64,000 nt of DNA, taken from the NCBI GenBank assembly GCA_026826555.1, contig JAKSZT010054335.1:249097-313096 (forward strand), read 5' to 3'. Both the position numbers and the translations under genes were made by a program. Numbering within the stretch: the stretch's first letter is position 1; each line of letters opens with the position of its first letter. This document shows positions 21,106 through 33,790 of the stretch, one piece after another. Below the pieces are notes generated by a model that worked only from the letters and a program-made list of their open reading frames with translations, did no database searches and was not told the DNA's origin. The DNA comes from Tolypeutes matacus (Eukaryota > Chordata > Mammalia > Cingulata > Chlamyphoridae).

Positions 21106-21974
21106 AATGCTTGTCCAGTTTATACTGAACCTTTTTAGAGTAGCCCATGTTCAACAGTTTTGATTTTCTCAGATCTTTCTGCTGACTGTTGCCCTGGAAG
21201 AGCCAGGTAACTTTTAAGATCACCCTATTATGTACAATTGTTTCCCCTCCAGGAGAGGATTTCCTTTCCTCCTTTGGGAGTCCTGGGCTATTCTCTTTGT
21301 TGTTATACAAGTGTCCACCCTAGTGACTATGATTTGCTTACCTCTTCCCCCATGCCCTGGGCAACGCTACTTTATAGTGGTTCAGTTTCCCCCTTTCCTG
21401 AGGCTTTTCTGCCTCCAGTGACTTCCATGTTAGGGGATTTCTGCTCTCAGAGGCAGATGGGGTTAATATTCAGAAACACCTCATTTTTTGTTTGTTTAGG
21501 TACACCAGTTAGGGACTGGGCTGGGAGCGTGCACAGCTTGACATTAGTTACACTGCATTTTGCTCTGGTTTTTGGGGTCCCTTTTGTGTGTGCATGCATG
21601 CCAACCACTAGGGACCTGTCTTGGGTCTGTGTGGTCTTGGGTCCCAGTGCCTGAATGTGTGTGGGATGCTAAGTCGCTGCCTTGGAGTGGCTTTATGGTC
21701 AGCTACCACAGCAGGAGGTTCCTGGCCAGAGTACTCATGCTGTGTGTCTTTTAAACCTCTCAGGACTGAGTGTGGGAAGAAGGGTCAGGACTGTTCTCTT
21801 GCTTTTTTTTTTCTTTTTTTTTCCCTTTCCTTCTTTGATTTGGCATTTGTGAAGCTTTTCTCCAGTCTCTATTGTCCTCTCAATTTCCAAGCGAGTTAAT
21901 TCTGCAATTTTATTTACCTGTCTCTAAGGGGAAACATTCTTGAAGATGTCTTAACGCTGCTGCTGTCTTTATGA
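21106..21974. other. Unclassified sequence, possibly an L1 5' region
   Basis: GC-moderate, with several short open frames (for example 21238-21654) but no known motif. It sits between a LINE-like repeat and antisense L1 ORF2. An L1 5' UTR in antisense is the likeliest source. Confidence 0.3.
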
Positions 21975-22391
21975 CATCACTCCTCTCCCTTTCCTTAGGG
22001 AGAATTCCTAAGAATTCCTAGAATTCCCTTAATAATCCTTTTTATTTCTGTTGGTAGTGATGTCCCCTCTTTCATTTCTGATTTTAGTAGTTTGAGTCTT
22101 TTCTCTCTCGTGCTCTCTCGTGCTCGTGCGTGCTCTCGCGCTCTCTCTCTCACTCTGATTAGTCTAGCTAAAGGTTGTCAATTCTGTTCTTTTCAAAGAA
22201 GCAACTCTTGGTTTGGTTTGAGTTTTCTCTATTTTTTCTATTTCATTTGTCTTCACTTTAATCTTTATTATTTCCTTCCTTCGGTTTGCTTTGGGTTTCT
22301 GTTTGGGTTTAGTTTGCTTTTCTTTTTCTAGTTTCTTAAAAGGGAAGGTTATGTTATTAATTTGAGAGCTTCTTTTTTAAGCTAGGCATTT

Positions 22392-22759
22392 AAAAAAATT
22401 TTTTTTTTTTATTTTTTAAAAGCTACTTAGATTACATAAATGTTCCACAAAAAATATAGGGGGAACCTGCTGTGGCCCAATTGGTTGGGCTCCCATTTTC
22501 CACATGGGAGGCCTGGGGTTCGATTCCCAGGGCCTCCTGGTGAAGGCAAGCCGGCCCGCGCAGTGCAGTGAGCTGGTACAGCAAGATGACCCAACAAAGG
22601 GAGACAAGAGACACAGAAAAATGCAAAGCAAAATGGACACAGCGAGCACAAGCGGCAAGGGGGGGGGGATAAATAAATAAATCTTAAAAAAATAAATAAA
22701 TAAAATATAGGGACTCCCATATGCCCCACTTCCCATAACTCCCACAACCTCCCACAAGA
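22392..22759 (-). mobile_element. Strongly 5'-truncated copy D of the LINE-like element, carrying a SINE
   Basis: A T-run, then GCTACTTAGATTACATAAAT, continues after the SINE into the CCCATATGCCCCAC and TCCCACAACCTCCCAC blocks shared with copies A-C. The TSD TAGGCATTTA (22382-22391 and about 22761-22770), with a poly-A end, shows target-primed insertion. Confidence 0.78.
22459..22704 (+). repeat. DAS-type SINE inside the LINE-like copy
   Basis: Head ACCTGCTGTGGCCCAATTGG, a longer middle (GATGACCCAACAAAGGGAG), (AATAAA)n and a poly-A tail. AAAATATAGG is duplicated on both sides. Confidence 0.9.
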
Positions 22760-23289
22760 TAGGCATTTATAGCTATAAATTTTCCTTTAAACACTACTTT
22801 AGCTATGTCTCATAAGTATTGCTATATTGTTTTCCTTTTCATTCATCTCACAGTATTTTCTAATTTCCTTTGTCATTTCTTCTTTGACCCATTGGTTATT
22901 TAGGAATGTGTTGTTTAATTTTCACATATATGTGAATTTCCCAAGTTTCTGTTATTGGTTCTAATTTTATTGCATTGTGGTTTGAGAGCATACTTTATAT
23001 GATTTCAGTCCTTTTAAATTGGTTAAGGCTTGTTTTATGGCCTAACATATGGTCTGTCCTGAAGAATATTCCATGTGTACTTGAGAAGAATGTATATTTT
23101 GCTGTTACTGGGTGGAGTGTTCTGTAGATGCCTGCTAGGACTAGGTGGTTTATAGTGTTCAGTCTTCTATTTCCTTGTTGGTATTCTGTCTTATTGTTCT
23201 ATCTATTACTTAAAATGATGTATTGAAGTCTCCAACAATTATTGTTGAATTGTATATTTTTCCTTTCAATTCTGTTAGTTTTTTGTTTA

Positions 23290-24260
23290 TTTTAAGAAGA
23301 AGCATTTTATATTTTATAATACCAACACTTGTTACTGTGCAGCACATTAAAGATTTTGTAGGTGCACAGTTATGTATAGTTAAAACGTTTACTGGTATTA
23401 GTACCCATCTAAATTTAAACTAAAGCTAATGCTCCCACCTGCAATTAATTTAAAATGTTTTAAGCATATGAGTCAATCATGAATAAAGAGGAAGCTGAGA
23501 CTTAATGTATTCCCAAATAAATTATCTACACTAACATGTTGGAATTCTGTATTTTGCTTTTGTCTTAAAAAAATGAAAAAGCAACACTGTATCATTCACA
23601 CAGAGGACATGAAGACTTACCAGTATTGATATTGTTCTCTATCTGGTTGGAATTAAAAGATACCCTGTTCCCACATGCACGCCAACTTCTGTTAGTTTTT
23701 GCTTCAAATATTTTGGAGCTTCTATCCTAATGTTTTAAATGGTAAATTTGCATTATATCATTAACTTTTACATGCTTTTTACATTATTTAAGGAATAAAT
23801 CCTTATGAAAATTCTGGGATGTGGATAAGAAGGATGCATAGAAATGATTACTACAATCATGAGCTTTCAGAAACTTCTAAAACAGCAGCGAAATGTCAGT
23901 CAATGATTGGAACATTTAAAGTGCTTTTTATAAAAGATGATTTTTCAAGCTAACCATTGTGTACACTACATACCTCTTCAGAATTAAATACTTTAAATGT
24001 TGTTGTTCTTTGGGTTTGTCCTACTTTGTGTAGTTGAAGACTAAGTTAAAAAGAATATTTTGTAAGAACAGATGTAATATTGGTTTAATTCAATGAGGAG
24101 GTTGAGTGAGAAGTAAGGAACTTTTAAATTAGAGCATAGTGTATGATAATTGAATGCCAAACTATGTTTTTCAGATAGTAAGGGAATACTATGTTAGATA
24201 TTGGAGAGATTCGGGTGGATCTTATGTTTTCCCCATCTATTAATTGAGAGGGGTAGACTA
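23290..24260 (+). other. MAP4: MAP4 intron, unique
   Basis: AT-rich with no recognised repeat or coding signal. Confidence 0.55.
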
Positions 24261-24264
24261 GGTT

Positions 24265-24412
24265 AGTGGTATAAACCTGGCAGTATATCAGAGTTACCTG
24301 GGCAAGTTATTTAAAATACACATTCTGGGACTGTAGACCAGACCCGGGAGTCTATGGTTTCTTAAAGCTACGCAGGTGGTTTTCATCATCAGCCAGGTTT
24401 AGGATCTATTAC
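24265..24412 (+). mobile_element. MER5A-like hAT DNA transposon remnant
   Basis: TATCAGAGTTACCTGGGCAA and GACCAGACCCGGGAGTCTAT match the MER5A pattern as I remember it. Diverged and non-autonomous. Confidence 0.65.
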
Positions 24413-24419
24413 ACCTGGT

Positions 24420-24545
24420 GGCCACACTCCTTCACTTATTCAATTCTATAAATGTTTATTGAGCCCCTATTATGTGTCAGGTACTGTTAAAGATGTTGCA
24501 GATACATCAGTGAAGCAAACCAACATAAATAAACTCAGTAGGATG
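24420..24545 (+). repeat. Mammalian-wide MIR/L2-like fragment
   Basis: AATGTTTATTGAGCCCCTAT and TATGTGTCAGGTACTG are hallmark words of ancient mammalian repeats. Too short to classify. Confidence 0.5.
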
Positions 24546-24729
24546 TCTGAGTCACTATTAGCCAAGATGGTAACAAGTTAACTCATGATCCTGAACTACT
24601 TGATATCTTTGGGCCAATTTAAACTCATATGGAAATGAATTTGGGGTAATGAGGTAATGAAGAAACAGATGACCCTAGAAACTTTACTGTACCCTTATTT
24701 GTTCAGCAGTGATTTACTGAATAATTGTC

Positions 24730-26565
24730 ATAAGCTGTGTGATCACAGTAGCCACAGACCCTGCCCTCCTGCAGTGCTTTTTCCTCCTCACAGACCTCTC
24801 CTTTCTGGCTGGCTCCTCTTCCTTTCCTTTCCTTTTGAGGCTCAGGGCTTAGCCTTGGGCTCCTTCTCTTACCTACGTTTACTCCCTTAGTGATTTTATC
24901 CAGTGCCCTGACTTTAAATGCATTTATATGCTGGTTATCCCAGATTCATGTGTCTAGTTTATTTTTATTTATTTATTTATTTATTTTTATTATGGGTAAA
25001 AATCAAAATTCTCACAATACATACAAACATTTGTAAAATGATATATAAATATATATGCATATATGTGTATTCGCTCACAAAAATGTTATTTATATATATA
25101 TATACACACATATATTTTAAGAGGTGCTTAGATTACCCAAAATATTACACGGAACCCACTGGGATTCCCATGTTGCCCACCTCCCACACCTCCCACCACA
25201 TCCCACACAAACATCTCCCACAGTGTGGCCCACCAACCTCAATGAACTTACACATCCTGGAGCCTTGCCACCAACCATAGACCACAGTTCACACTGTAGA
25301 CCACACTCTCTCCCACTCAGTTCTGAGTGGTGTGTGCTGATTTAAAATGGCCTACATCCATTGCCACAACAGAACTCAGGACAACCTCCAACTCCCAAAG
25401 AAGCCCCTGTATTTCAACTGCTCATCCCCTCCCTACCCAAAAACTGTCAAGTGGCCACTGGCTCCACCTCATTGTTATAATTTCTTGCATTGCAAGAATC
25501 ACCATATGTGAGCAAGAGAATACCATCAAGTCCACTCTAGTCCATAGTTCTTCCCCCAATCCAGAGGCATCATGTGTCTAGTTTAGACCTCTTTCTCAAA
25601 CTCTAGGCATCCATATGAATACTTGGAATCTCCAGTTGGATGTAGAGTTGATGTCTCAAATTTGAGATGTACTAAAATGAACTGATTCCATACCCGCCCC
25701 CCAAACAAACAAAAAACAAAAATACCGTTTCTCCATTTCGTTAAATGGAAACTCTTTCCTTCTAGCTGCCCAGACTAAGGGTTTGGCTTGCCCTTTTCTC
25801 CTCTCCTTCTTACATCTAGTTTGTCAGGGGAAAAAAAAAAAAGAATCTAGAACCTGACCACTTCTCACCATCTCCTCTGCTCTTCGTCTCTGATTGGAGC
25901 TACCATCTCTCCCCTGTAGTAACTGTAGTAACTTCCCAAATTGTCTCCCTGTTTCCATGCATGTGCTCCCTTATAGTTAGTTGTATTCTCAATAGCATCC
26001 AGAGTAGTCCTGCACAAAGATCATGCTGTTCTTTTGCTGAAAACCCTCCACTGGCTTCCCATCTCAAACTAAAAGCCAAAGTCCTTACCAAAGACCACAA
26101 GGCCCTATGATACCCCTGTCATCTCTCTAACCCTGTCTCTTACTAGTTCTCCCCATTTGCTTACTTTGCTTCACTGGTGTCCTTCCTACTGTTCCTTGAA
26201 CAAGCCAGCGTGGGCCCCCTGCCTTGGGCTCTGAGAAATAGCTGTTTTCTTGGCTTTAGATACACACGTGGTCCTCTCTATACCGTCTCAATGAGTCCCT
26301 CTCTATTTTTTCTAAAATTGCACCCCTTTCATTTTTCTATACCAGTTCACTGCTTTAATTTTCTCCAGTGCACTTTGTCATTTTCTAATAATTTGGGCAG
26401 TTTAATTATTTATCTTGTTTATTGTCAGTCTTTTCCCACTAGATGACAAATACCATTAGAGGAGCAGGGCTTTTGTTTTGGTCACTGCTGTGGCCCAGCA
26501 CCCAGAACAGTGCCTGGCATATAATAGGTGCTCCGTAGCTGTTTATTGATTGAATAACTTTGTTG
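24730..26565 (+). mobile_element. Long L2 LINE 3' region, sense, split by a younger insertion
   Basis: 24730-24961 and 25570-26565 together follow the L2 3' region: TGATTTTATCCAGTGCCCTG, CCCTCCACTGGCTTCCCATC, AAAGCCAAAGTCCTTACCA, and the terminal AACAGTGCCTGGCATATAAT with GATTGAATAA. The break is the LINE-like insertion 24962-25569, whose TSD rejoins the L2 exactly. Confidence 0.86.
24962..25569 (-). mobile_element. LINE-like copy B, antisense, inserted into L2
   Basis: The perfect 16-bp TSD TCATGTGTCTAGTTTA (24946-24961 and 25570-25585) brackets a (TTTA)n tail, a (TA)n/(CA)n microsatellite (about 25085-25115) and the body shared with copies A and C from about 25120. Confidence 0.85.
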
Positions 26566-26685
26566 CATGTATAATAAAAGTTAAGCGCTCTGAAGGAAAG
26601 ACATGTAATTCTAAGAAAGGAGTTTGTCCTAAATTGGTAGTGATGTTTGTGCTAAGGTAGAAAAGGTGAAAGGGAGATAAGTAGG

Positions 26686-26778
26686 AGAGTGGATGTGGCT
26701 CAAGCAGTTAAGTGCCGACTTCCCACATATGAGGTCCCATGTTCAATCCCTGGCCCCTGATACCTCAAAAAAGAAAGA
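26686..26778 (+). repeat. Short tRNA-head SINE
   Basis: Head AGTGGATGTGGCTCAAGCAG to CCTCAAAAAAG. The TSD GAGATAAGTAGG lies at 26674-26685 and 26779-26790. Confidence 0.9.
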
Positions 26779-26790
26779 GAGATAAGTAGG

Positions 26791-28262
26791 TGAAGGGGTA
26801 GAGGGTGGGAGGATGTACTGATTGAGGCACCAGTCGAAGCGGAAAGAGGAGCTCTGCAGAAGGCACAAGAAGCAGCCTCCCACTGGCAGTGGAGGGGCAC
26901 TTCTGCTATTGCTTATTTACTGGGTCATTCTAAAGCATATCAAGACTTTTGTCCATAGAACCCTTGTATCCATAGCATGTATAAGTGACGTGGTAGGGAA
27001 TCTTTTAATTTATCTGTGGTGGGTACAGACATACCCTCTCCTCTCTTCCTTGGATAAGGTGAAGGGCAAAGCCTGATTATGTGCCATTTAGCCCATTTGC
27101 TCTGGTGTTTCTCTGATAACCCTGACAGTCCTCTTTACTTTCATTTTTACAGTAATTTTCTGTCTCCCTCCCTACCTAACATGCTTTCATAATTAAAATA
27201 TTGTCACTGTGTTTTAAAAAAAGTTTTTGTGCTATGTTCTTTTTATGCTATTAAAAACATCACAAACTTACCCAGATTGTAACAGCTGTCATGCTTACTG
27301 TTAAAAAGAGCAAGAGGCTATTTTGCTTGTAAACCAAAAAAATGATCTGACTTAAATTTTTGTATGTTACGAAGTTGCATATGCAGTTTGATTATGCTTC
27401 CTTCCTTTCTCTTCACCAGCATATTTCTCTTGAGCCATGGGCCTTATGTTTGCTTCAGGCCTTACATGAGAATAGAAAATTAAGAGAGAAAAAAAGTTAT
27501 TGCAGCTGCAAGTGCATTAATTTTTGCCAGGTTATTAGTACATGTCTTTCTGGGAATAACTCCTTCTGAGTGACTTGTTTAAATTTGAGAAAGCTGTGGA
27601 AAGCACAGGCCTAGATCTACTACCTACTGATTTGGTCTAAGAGGCAGGTTATTTGCTCTCTTTGAACCTAAGATTTCTCCTCTATAAAAGGAGAATTAGC
27701 AATAAAAGAATTGTTTGGATTAAGGGACAGAAAATAATATTATCAGTTCTATGTAATATGGTTGAAGGGGTTAACAAATGCTAGATGATCTAGATAGTGA
27801 TTAATGTCCACATAGAAAGTCCTTACAAGTTCAGCTGGGTATATGTTTTGCCAATAAATAATTCTATTTGGCCGTCAGCCCCTTCCCTACTTAAATGGTT
27901 GAAGGACAGTATTTTAACTGTAATCAGAACAAATCTGGTCCATTTTGTCTGTGGAGATGCTCTCTTTCTGGAGAACAGAACTGAAGGTGAAACTTAAAAG
28001 GTGAGTTCCCAGGCAAACTGAAGGAAGAGCTTTTGTTTTGGTTCTTGTAAGAAAATTAACTTAGGACTTTGTCACTGCAAAACTGACTAGGCTGGTCCTC
28101 CAGTGGGTTTTCAGCAGTTTAAAATGAAATGAGAAGGCACAAAGCCGTGTAAATTTTCAATTTAACTATTGGCATTAGACTCCTTAGAGATCTTCCTTCA
28201 TTGAAGAATTCTTCTTTCTGGTTAATAAGAGTTACCATTTCTGGTCTTCAGTTTCTGAGTAT
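26791..28262 (+). other. MAP4: MAP4 intron, mostly unique
   Basis: No recognised mobile element except the MIR-like piece at 27600-27760. Open frames are short and without motifs. Confidence 0.55.
27600..27760 (-). repeat. MIR-like fragment, antisense
   Basis: GGCAGGTTATTTGCTCTCTT, GAACCTAAGATTTCTCCTCT and ATAAAAGGAGAATTAG follow the reversed MIR core order. Confidence 0.5.
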
Positions 28263-28275
28263 AAAATAAAGAAGT

Positions 28276-28475
28276 GGGAAGCGGCTGTGGCTCAATCAGT
28301 AGGGCTCCCGTTTACCATATGGGAGGCCCCGGGTTCGGTTCCCGGGGCCTCCTGGTGGGGGTGGGCCCGCCCGCACGGCGTGGTTGGCTGACCCGGCGAG
28401 CGCAAGCAGCAGGGGGGGGATAAATGAATAAATAAATAAAATCTTTAAAAAAATAAAATAAAAAATAAATAAAAT
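28276..28475 (+). repeat. Young SINE (GGCTGTGGCTCAA subfamily)
   Basis: Same body as the other young copies, with GGTGGGGGTGGGCCCGCCCG in the middle and an (AAATA)n-rich tail. The TSD AAAATAAAGAAGT lies at 28263-28275 and 28476-28488. Confidence 0.93.
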
Positions 28476-28489
28476 AAAATAAAGAAGTA

Positions 28490-28510
28490 TTCTGCTGCTG
28501 CTGCTGCTGT
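28490..28510 (+). repeat. (CTG)n microsatellite
   Basis: About six CTG units immediately after the SINE TSD. Non-coding and intronic. Confidence 0.8.
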
Positions 28511-28547
28511 TATTGGTGCTAAACAAAAAAGATCCAGTATGTTCTCT

Positions 28548-29075
28548 CTCTTTATTTTTTACTTTTTAAACAAATCAATTTTATTGATACATATTAATAA
28601 AGCATACAATTCATCCAAAGTGTACAGTCAGTGGTATTTGGTATAATCACATAGTTGTGCATTCATCACCTCAATCATCATTAGAACCTTTTGATAATTT
28701 CAATAATAATAATAATAAACTAGCAAGAATATTCTTTACTCCTTGATCTCTCTATCCTTCCCCTGCTGTACATAGCTATTTCTGGCTATTCTTGCACAAT
28801 TATTTATTTATTAAGCATTTTTATTGAGATATATTCACATACCATATGATCTATCCAAAGTGTCTAATCAATTGCTTTTAGTATAATCACAATGTTATGC
28901 ATTCATCACTACAAAAAATTTTAGAACAATTTCATTACTCCAACAAGAAAAACTCTACTCCTCTTAGCAGTCCTTCCCCAGTCCTACATAACCACTAATT
29001 TAACTTCATCTTTATAAATTGATTTATATTTACATTTTATATAATACATATCATACAATATGTACTTTGTGTCTG
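28548..29075 (-). mobile_element. 5'-truncated L1 3' UTR, antisense
   Basis: T-rich start then AATCAATTTTATTGATACAT and AAGCATACAATTCATCCAAA, shared with 44725-45260 and 38790-38935. The perfect TSD GTATGTTCTCT lies at 28537-28547 and 29076-29086. Confidence 0.85.
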
Positions 29076-29199
29076 GTATGTTCTCTATGGTTAGCTGTTT
29101 AAACATTTAGAAATTAATATGTAACTTCTGACTGATATTCCTTGGGCTAAACATCTCTGTTTCCTTTTCCCATTTTTTTCTATTATAATTATTATTATT

Positions 29200-29291
29200 A
29201 TTATTTTTTTTACCGGGAGGTACCGGGGATCGAACCCCGGTCTCTCCATATGGTAGACGGACGCCGAACCTTTTGAGCCACATCCGTTTCC
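29200..29291 (-). repeat. Short tRNA-head SINE, antisense
   Basis: GGGAGGTACCGGGGATCGAA to CACATCCGTTTCCC, flanked by TATTATTATT. Confidence 0.88.
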
Positions 29292-29361
29292 CTATTATTA
29301 TTTTTTAACCATCTCATTGTTCTGACTGTCCTCTCAGTTAAGTTTTTAATTTGTATTTGTC

Positions 29362-29978
29362 TCTATCAGGCAGGGTCTAGTTAGAAGACAGAAACCACAT
29401 AGTAATTTGAATAGGCAAAGTTTAATATAAAAAATTATTAATTAGTGAAAGGGAACTAACTACTGAGGGGTAAATAAAACTCTAAAGAATACAGAAGTGC
29501 TGGATAAAAGGAGAAGTTATGATGCTTAGATTTAATGAGTACACAGGGAAGGAACAAATTTGGAAGAGTACCCTTGTCGCCTAAAGCTGGTTTCGTATCT
29601 TAGAGAAAGTCTCCACTGGATGGTGAAGATGTTTGCTGATGTCCTACCGGCCAACATCAGCAAACAAGCTGTCTATGGAGGTGCTGCTGAATCACTGGGA
29701 AGCCAGTGTTTGGCTCTGGTGGAACTTGCTTGAGAGATGCCCATGAAGTGCCCACTAAAACTTGTTGGGGTGAACACCGTTGGGTGACAGCAGTGCACCA
29801 TAGGAGCAGAAGGTAGGAAATTACACCAGAACTGGGAAGAAAAGTCTTTCCTCCAGTGCTCTCTGCTAAGTATAACTTTGTTCTAGGTGAAATGTTTAAA
29901 GGATCCAGTTCCATTATCATAAGCAAGGCAGTGAAGGGTAGATTTGGAGCTGAGAGCAATAAATTGATAACTGTGACA
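29362..29978 (-). repeat. ERVL/MLT2-type LTR (3' LTR of the provirus)
   Basis: Shares blocks with 35249-35895 in the same order: CTCTAAAGAATA, GGAAGGAACAAATTTG, ACACCAGAACT, GTGAAGGGTAGATTTG and AATAAATTGAT. Its antisense position makes it the 3' LTR. Confidence 0.78.
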
Positions 29979-31311
29979 GTACCCCTTTACCTACTCAGCT
30001 TCTATATACAACCTTCTGCCTACACACATTTGATATATAGAAACGAAAGAACTCTTAGTTTCTACCTAACAAGATACAACTATTTTTCATATGAGTGAAG
30101 AAGTTTTCGCCCTTTCCCCAAAATGAAGATATTCTTAGTTCCTATAGTCATATAACACTTTCATTTGGTACCAGCATATTTTGCAGACCCATCTATAAAT
30201 CATGCTTAACTTTTTTCTTCCTCCATCAGTTGATCATATGGAACTTTCAGGAGACCATAGGCATGGGCTGAGGGAGAGGAAGAAGTGTAACAGGAATCGG
30301 TGTGGAAGGAGTCTGAGCCACCCTATCATGTTACTTAGTTTCATTCCTTTTGAACCTGCTTGAGTTTGGCCTCTCATTTCCACTTGATGATAAATTGGTG
30401 TTATGTACGCCCAACTTATGGCTAGGTGTGTCTGACCATGCCCACTTCATGATGGGAAGCTCAGACCGCATAGTCACCTAATGTCCCAAGATTAGGAATT
30501 TGGTCTCAAGAACCAGTAGCAAACCTGAAGTTGTTTCTCAAAAGGGGAATAGTTGTCTTCAGAAGAGGGCATAGATTTTCTCTAACATTCTAGAAGTCTG
30601 GGTTGGATTCTCTTATTCTTTCTTGGTGTAGGTGTTTTCAGTATCCCCATTTGCCATGGGCACCTCGAGTATCATTAAATTTGGTATATCATAAGGCCCA
30701 ACTGCCAAAGCAGCTAGCATTGCAAACCTTCTCTTGCTCTGGTACCCACTTTAGACTATCAGGCTTTGTAGATGGTTTGAAGAAGTACACTCAAATGTAT
30801 ATATTACCTCCAAATTTCAAAAAGACCTACCAAGCATTGTGCCTCTTTTATCATTGTTGGTGATGTACATTGCAGCAATTTGTCATTCACTTTGGAAGGG
30901 AACTCTTGACATGCTTTGGACCACTGAATCCCCAGTTACTTCATTGATGTGGTGGACCTCTGAATTTTGGGGTTTTTTTTCTCTCACATCTTCTAATTTT
31001 CATATGTCTTAATAAAGTATTTGCTACCTCCTGCTCATTGGGTCCAATTAGCATAATGTCAGTATAGTGGACCAGTGGAATGGTTCTGGAATGTCAAGAT
31101 GTTCAAGATCTCTGTGGACTATATTATGGCAGGAAAATTAGTGTAGTCCTGAGGCAAAACTGTAAAAGTGCACTGTTACCCTGTCAAGTAAAAGCAAAGT
31201 GCTTCAGGTGGTTCTTGCAAATTGATATGGGAAAAAAGTGATTAGCCAGATTAGTAGCAGTATATCAAGTTGATTTTCATTGGTATTAATTTGAATCATT
31301 AAAGATATTAT

Positions 31312-31465
31312 GGCAACAGATGTAGCTCAAGCAGTTGGGTGCCCACCTCCCACATGTGAGGTCCTGAGTTCGGTTCCCGATGCCTCCTAAAGAAGATGAA
31401 CAAGACATCGAGCTGACAGGCTAGTGTGGCGTGCTGATGCGACAAGATGACACAATGAGGAGACA
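31312..31465 (+). repeat. DAS-type SINE, tail-less fragment
   Basis: Head CAGATGTAGCTCAAGCAGTT, B-box GAGTTCGGTTCCCG and a body with GACAAGATGACACAATGAGG. The poly-A tail is absent. Confidence 0.85.
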
Positions 31466-31793
31466 CAACTTCTAGGGCATCAACAACAATTGGCATCACC
31501 GACCTGATTAAGATTACAATAGTTCATAGTCATTCTCCATCATCTATCCTGCTTCTGCACAGACCAAAGTTGTGGGTTAAATGGGAATGTGATAGGTATC
31601 ATCACCCCTATTTCTTTCAGGTCTTTAATGGTGACTTTAATCTCTTTAATTCTCCCAGGAGTCTGGTACTGCTCTAGTTTAATGTCTTGGTAGGGAATTT
31701 AATATCCTGGGGTTTCCACTTAGCCCTTGCTATCATAATTGCCTTCACCAATTGGGTCAGAAAGCCAATGTGGGGATTCCACTTGTGGTGGTT

Positions 31794-32229
31794 TGAAACC
31801 ATATGTACCCCCAGAAAATTGTGTTCTAAAAGCTAATCTATTCCTATGGGTGTAAACCATAGGGTCTTTTGATTAGGTTACTTCAGTTAAGGTGTGGCCC
31901 AGGGTGGGTCTTAATCCTCTTACTGGAGTCCTTTATAAATGGGATGAATATGGAAAGAGAGAGAGGGAGAGAAAGCCATGGAAGTAAGAAGCAAGAAGCT
32001 CAGAATTGAAGGGAGAGACCAGCACATGCCGCCATGCGCCTTGCCTTGTGACAGAGGAGTCCGGAATCACAGACAGCCGATCTTCAGGAAGAAAGCATTG
32101 TCTTGATGATGCCTGATTTAGAAATTTTTCACAGCCTTAAAACTGTAAGCCTGTAAGCTAATGAATTCCCATTGTTAAAGCCAGCATATTTCATGATAGC
32201 TGCCTTGAGCAGCTTAGCAAACTAAAACA
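31794..32229 (+). mobile_element. Solo MaLR-type LTR, sense, inside the ERVL provirus
   Basis: Starts TGTGGTGGTTTGAAACC and ends AGCAAACTAAAACA. It has the CTGTAAGCCTGTAAGCTAAT and AAGCCAGCATATTTC region typical of this family. Orientation is opposite to the host provirus. No clear TSD is visible. Confidence 0.78.
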
Positions 32230-32899
32230 TCACCGGTTGCCAAGTATGTCTATTCCGATTCAGAAACTGGGGGAATAACCACAAGGTGGATCAATAGAAC
32301 AAAGCATTCCATCTATTACCTGACCACTGTAAGCCCTCACTTTGACTGATGGGCTACAATGGCATTTTGGTTCCCCAGGAATTAGTAAGCCTTAAAAGGT
32401 TGTATTTCCTCTAGTAAATGGCAGTGGGTTCCTTTGGGAAATGTGGAGGAGAATTTATAGCATATGCTGGCAGAAATACTCTAGTATCCTTGCTCAAGGG
32501 GACCTAGATTTGTGAACTGTCTTCTCTCTGGAGACTGGATGAGCAATCATGACTTTTCAAGTCAGGCTTATGCTACCAGGGCTACAATTTTTTCTGTTAT
32601 ATGGATCAAGCTGTATTTTAGTGGGTTGCCTATGGAATATTGTGATCAGTTAGCTACTGCCAAAGATCCTGGTGGTCCAAGACATTCTGATTACTGATAT
32701 AACTCCATGCCTTTTATGGTAAATGTGCTCACCTTGTCTTTGGTGATTAAGTGCTGCTACTTGGCCATAGCAGTCCAGGATCCCATAATTCCCATTGAAA
32801 TCAGGGAACCCATCTCAGTCATGGGGTCTCCCATGGTCCTACCTGGCCTACAAAGGGGGACAACCACAGAGCTTTTTAGGGATCCAGTTCTCCCCTCAC

Positions 32900-33790
32900 T
32901 ATTTTATTTATTTTTAATTGTGGTGAAATATATGTAACATAAAAATCATTTTATCCATTTTTATGTGGACAATTTTGTGACATTAAATACATTGACATTA
33001 TTGTACAGTTTTCATCACTATTTCTAGAATATTTTCTTGGTCTCCAACCAAAACTCATACCCATTCTCCACATTCTCCCCTGCTTCCCCACTCCTTGTAA
33101 CAACTATTCTACTTTGTCTCTGTGAATTTGCTTATTCTCAGTATTTCATATAAGAGAAATCATACAATATTTGTCCATTTGTGTCTGGCTTATTTCAAAC
33201 AATAAGATGTCTTCAAGGTTCAACCGTTTCGTAGCATGTTCCAGCTCTTCACTTCATACTTCAAACCACCACAGCACACTTTAACAACCTCTTCAAAAGT
33301 CCTATTTATAAATGCGCTCACACCCACAAGACCAGGTGTTGGGACCTAAATATGCCTTTTGAAAGGACATGATTTAAATCCCAACTGATTTGAACATCTT
33401 TTTGTATTCTTTTTGGTCATTTGAAGATTTTCTTTGGAGAAATGTCTATTCAAATCTTTGGTCCATGTTTTAATTTGGTTGTTTGCTTTTTGTTGTTGAG
33501 TTGAAGAAGTTCTTTATATATTCTGGGTATTAATCCTTATCAGATATATTGTTTCTAAATATTTTCTCCCATTCTATAGTTTATCTTTTCACTTTCTTCA
33601 TAATGTCCTTTGGTGCACAAAAGATTTTAATTTTGATGAAGTCCATTTTTTATCTTTTTTTTTTTCTTTTGTTGCTTGTGTTTTTAGTGTAAAATCTAAA
33701 AATTAATTGCCTACTACAAGGTCCTGAAGATTCACTAATATATTTTCAATGTCTTCATGAAAGGAGTGTCTTGTCTTCTGGGCTTCTCAT
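32900..33790 (-). mobile_element. L1 3' part, antisense, within the ERVL provirus
   Basis: 32900-33250 is a reversed 3' UTR and ORF2 end (AATCATACAATATTTGTCCA). 33390-33790 is reversed ORF2 C-terminal sequence (TTCTTTATATATTCTGGGTA). A short unassigned piece at 33255-33390 separates them. Confidence 0.78.

Larger units (their letters stand above)
21975..23290 (-). mobile_element. Old L1 ORF2 in antisense
   Basis: The complement of ORF2 can be followed (for example TTTCAAAGAAGCAACTCTTG near 22191 and TGATGTATTGAAGTCTCCAA near 23215). A truncated LINE-like copy carrying a SINE interrupts it at 22392-22759. A pyrimidine-rich (CT)n and CTCGTG run lies at about 22106-22155. There are many stops. 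Confidence 0.82.

Noticed and set aside
21238..21654. 138-codon frame as a novel gene
   Set aside because: No motif, flanked by L1 and LINE-like sequence, no splice or promoter context; likely an L1 5' region.
28490..28510. CTG repeat as an expansion locus
   Set aside because: Only about six units, intronic, with no sign of expansion in this sequence.
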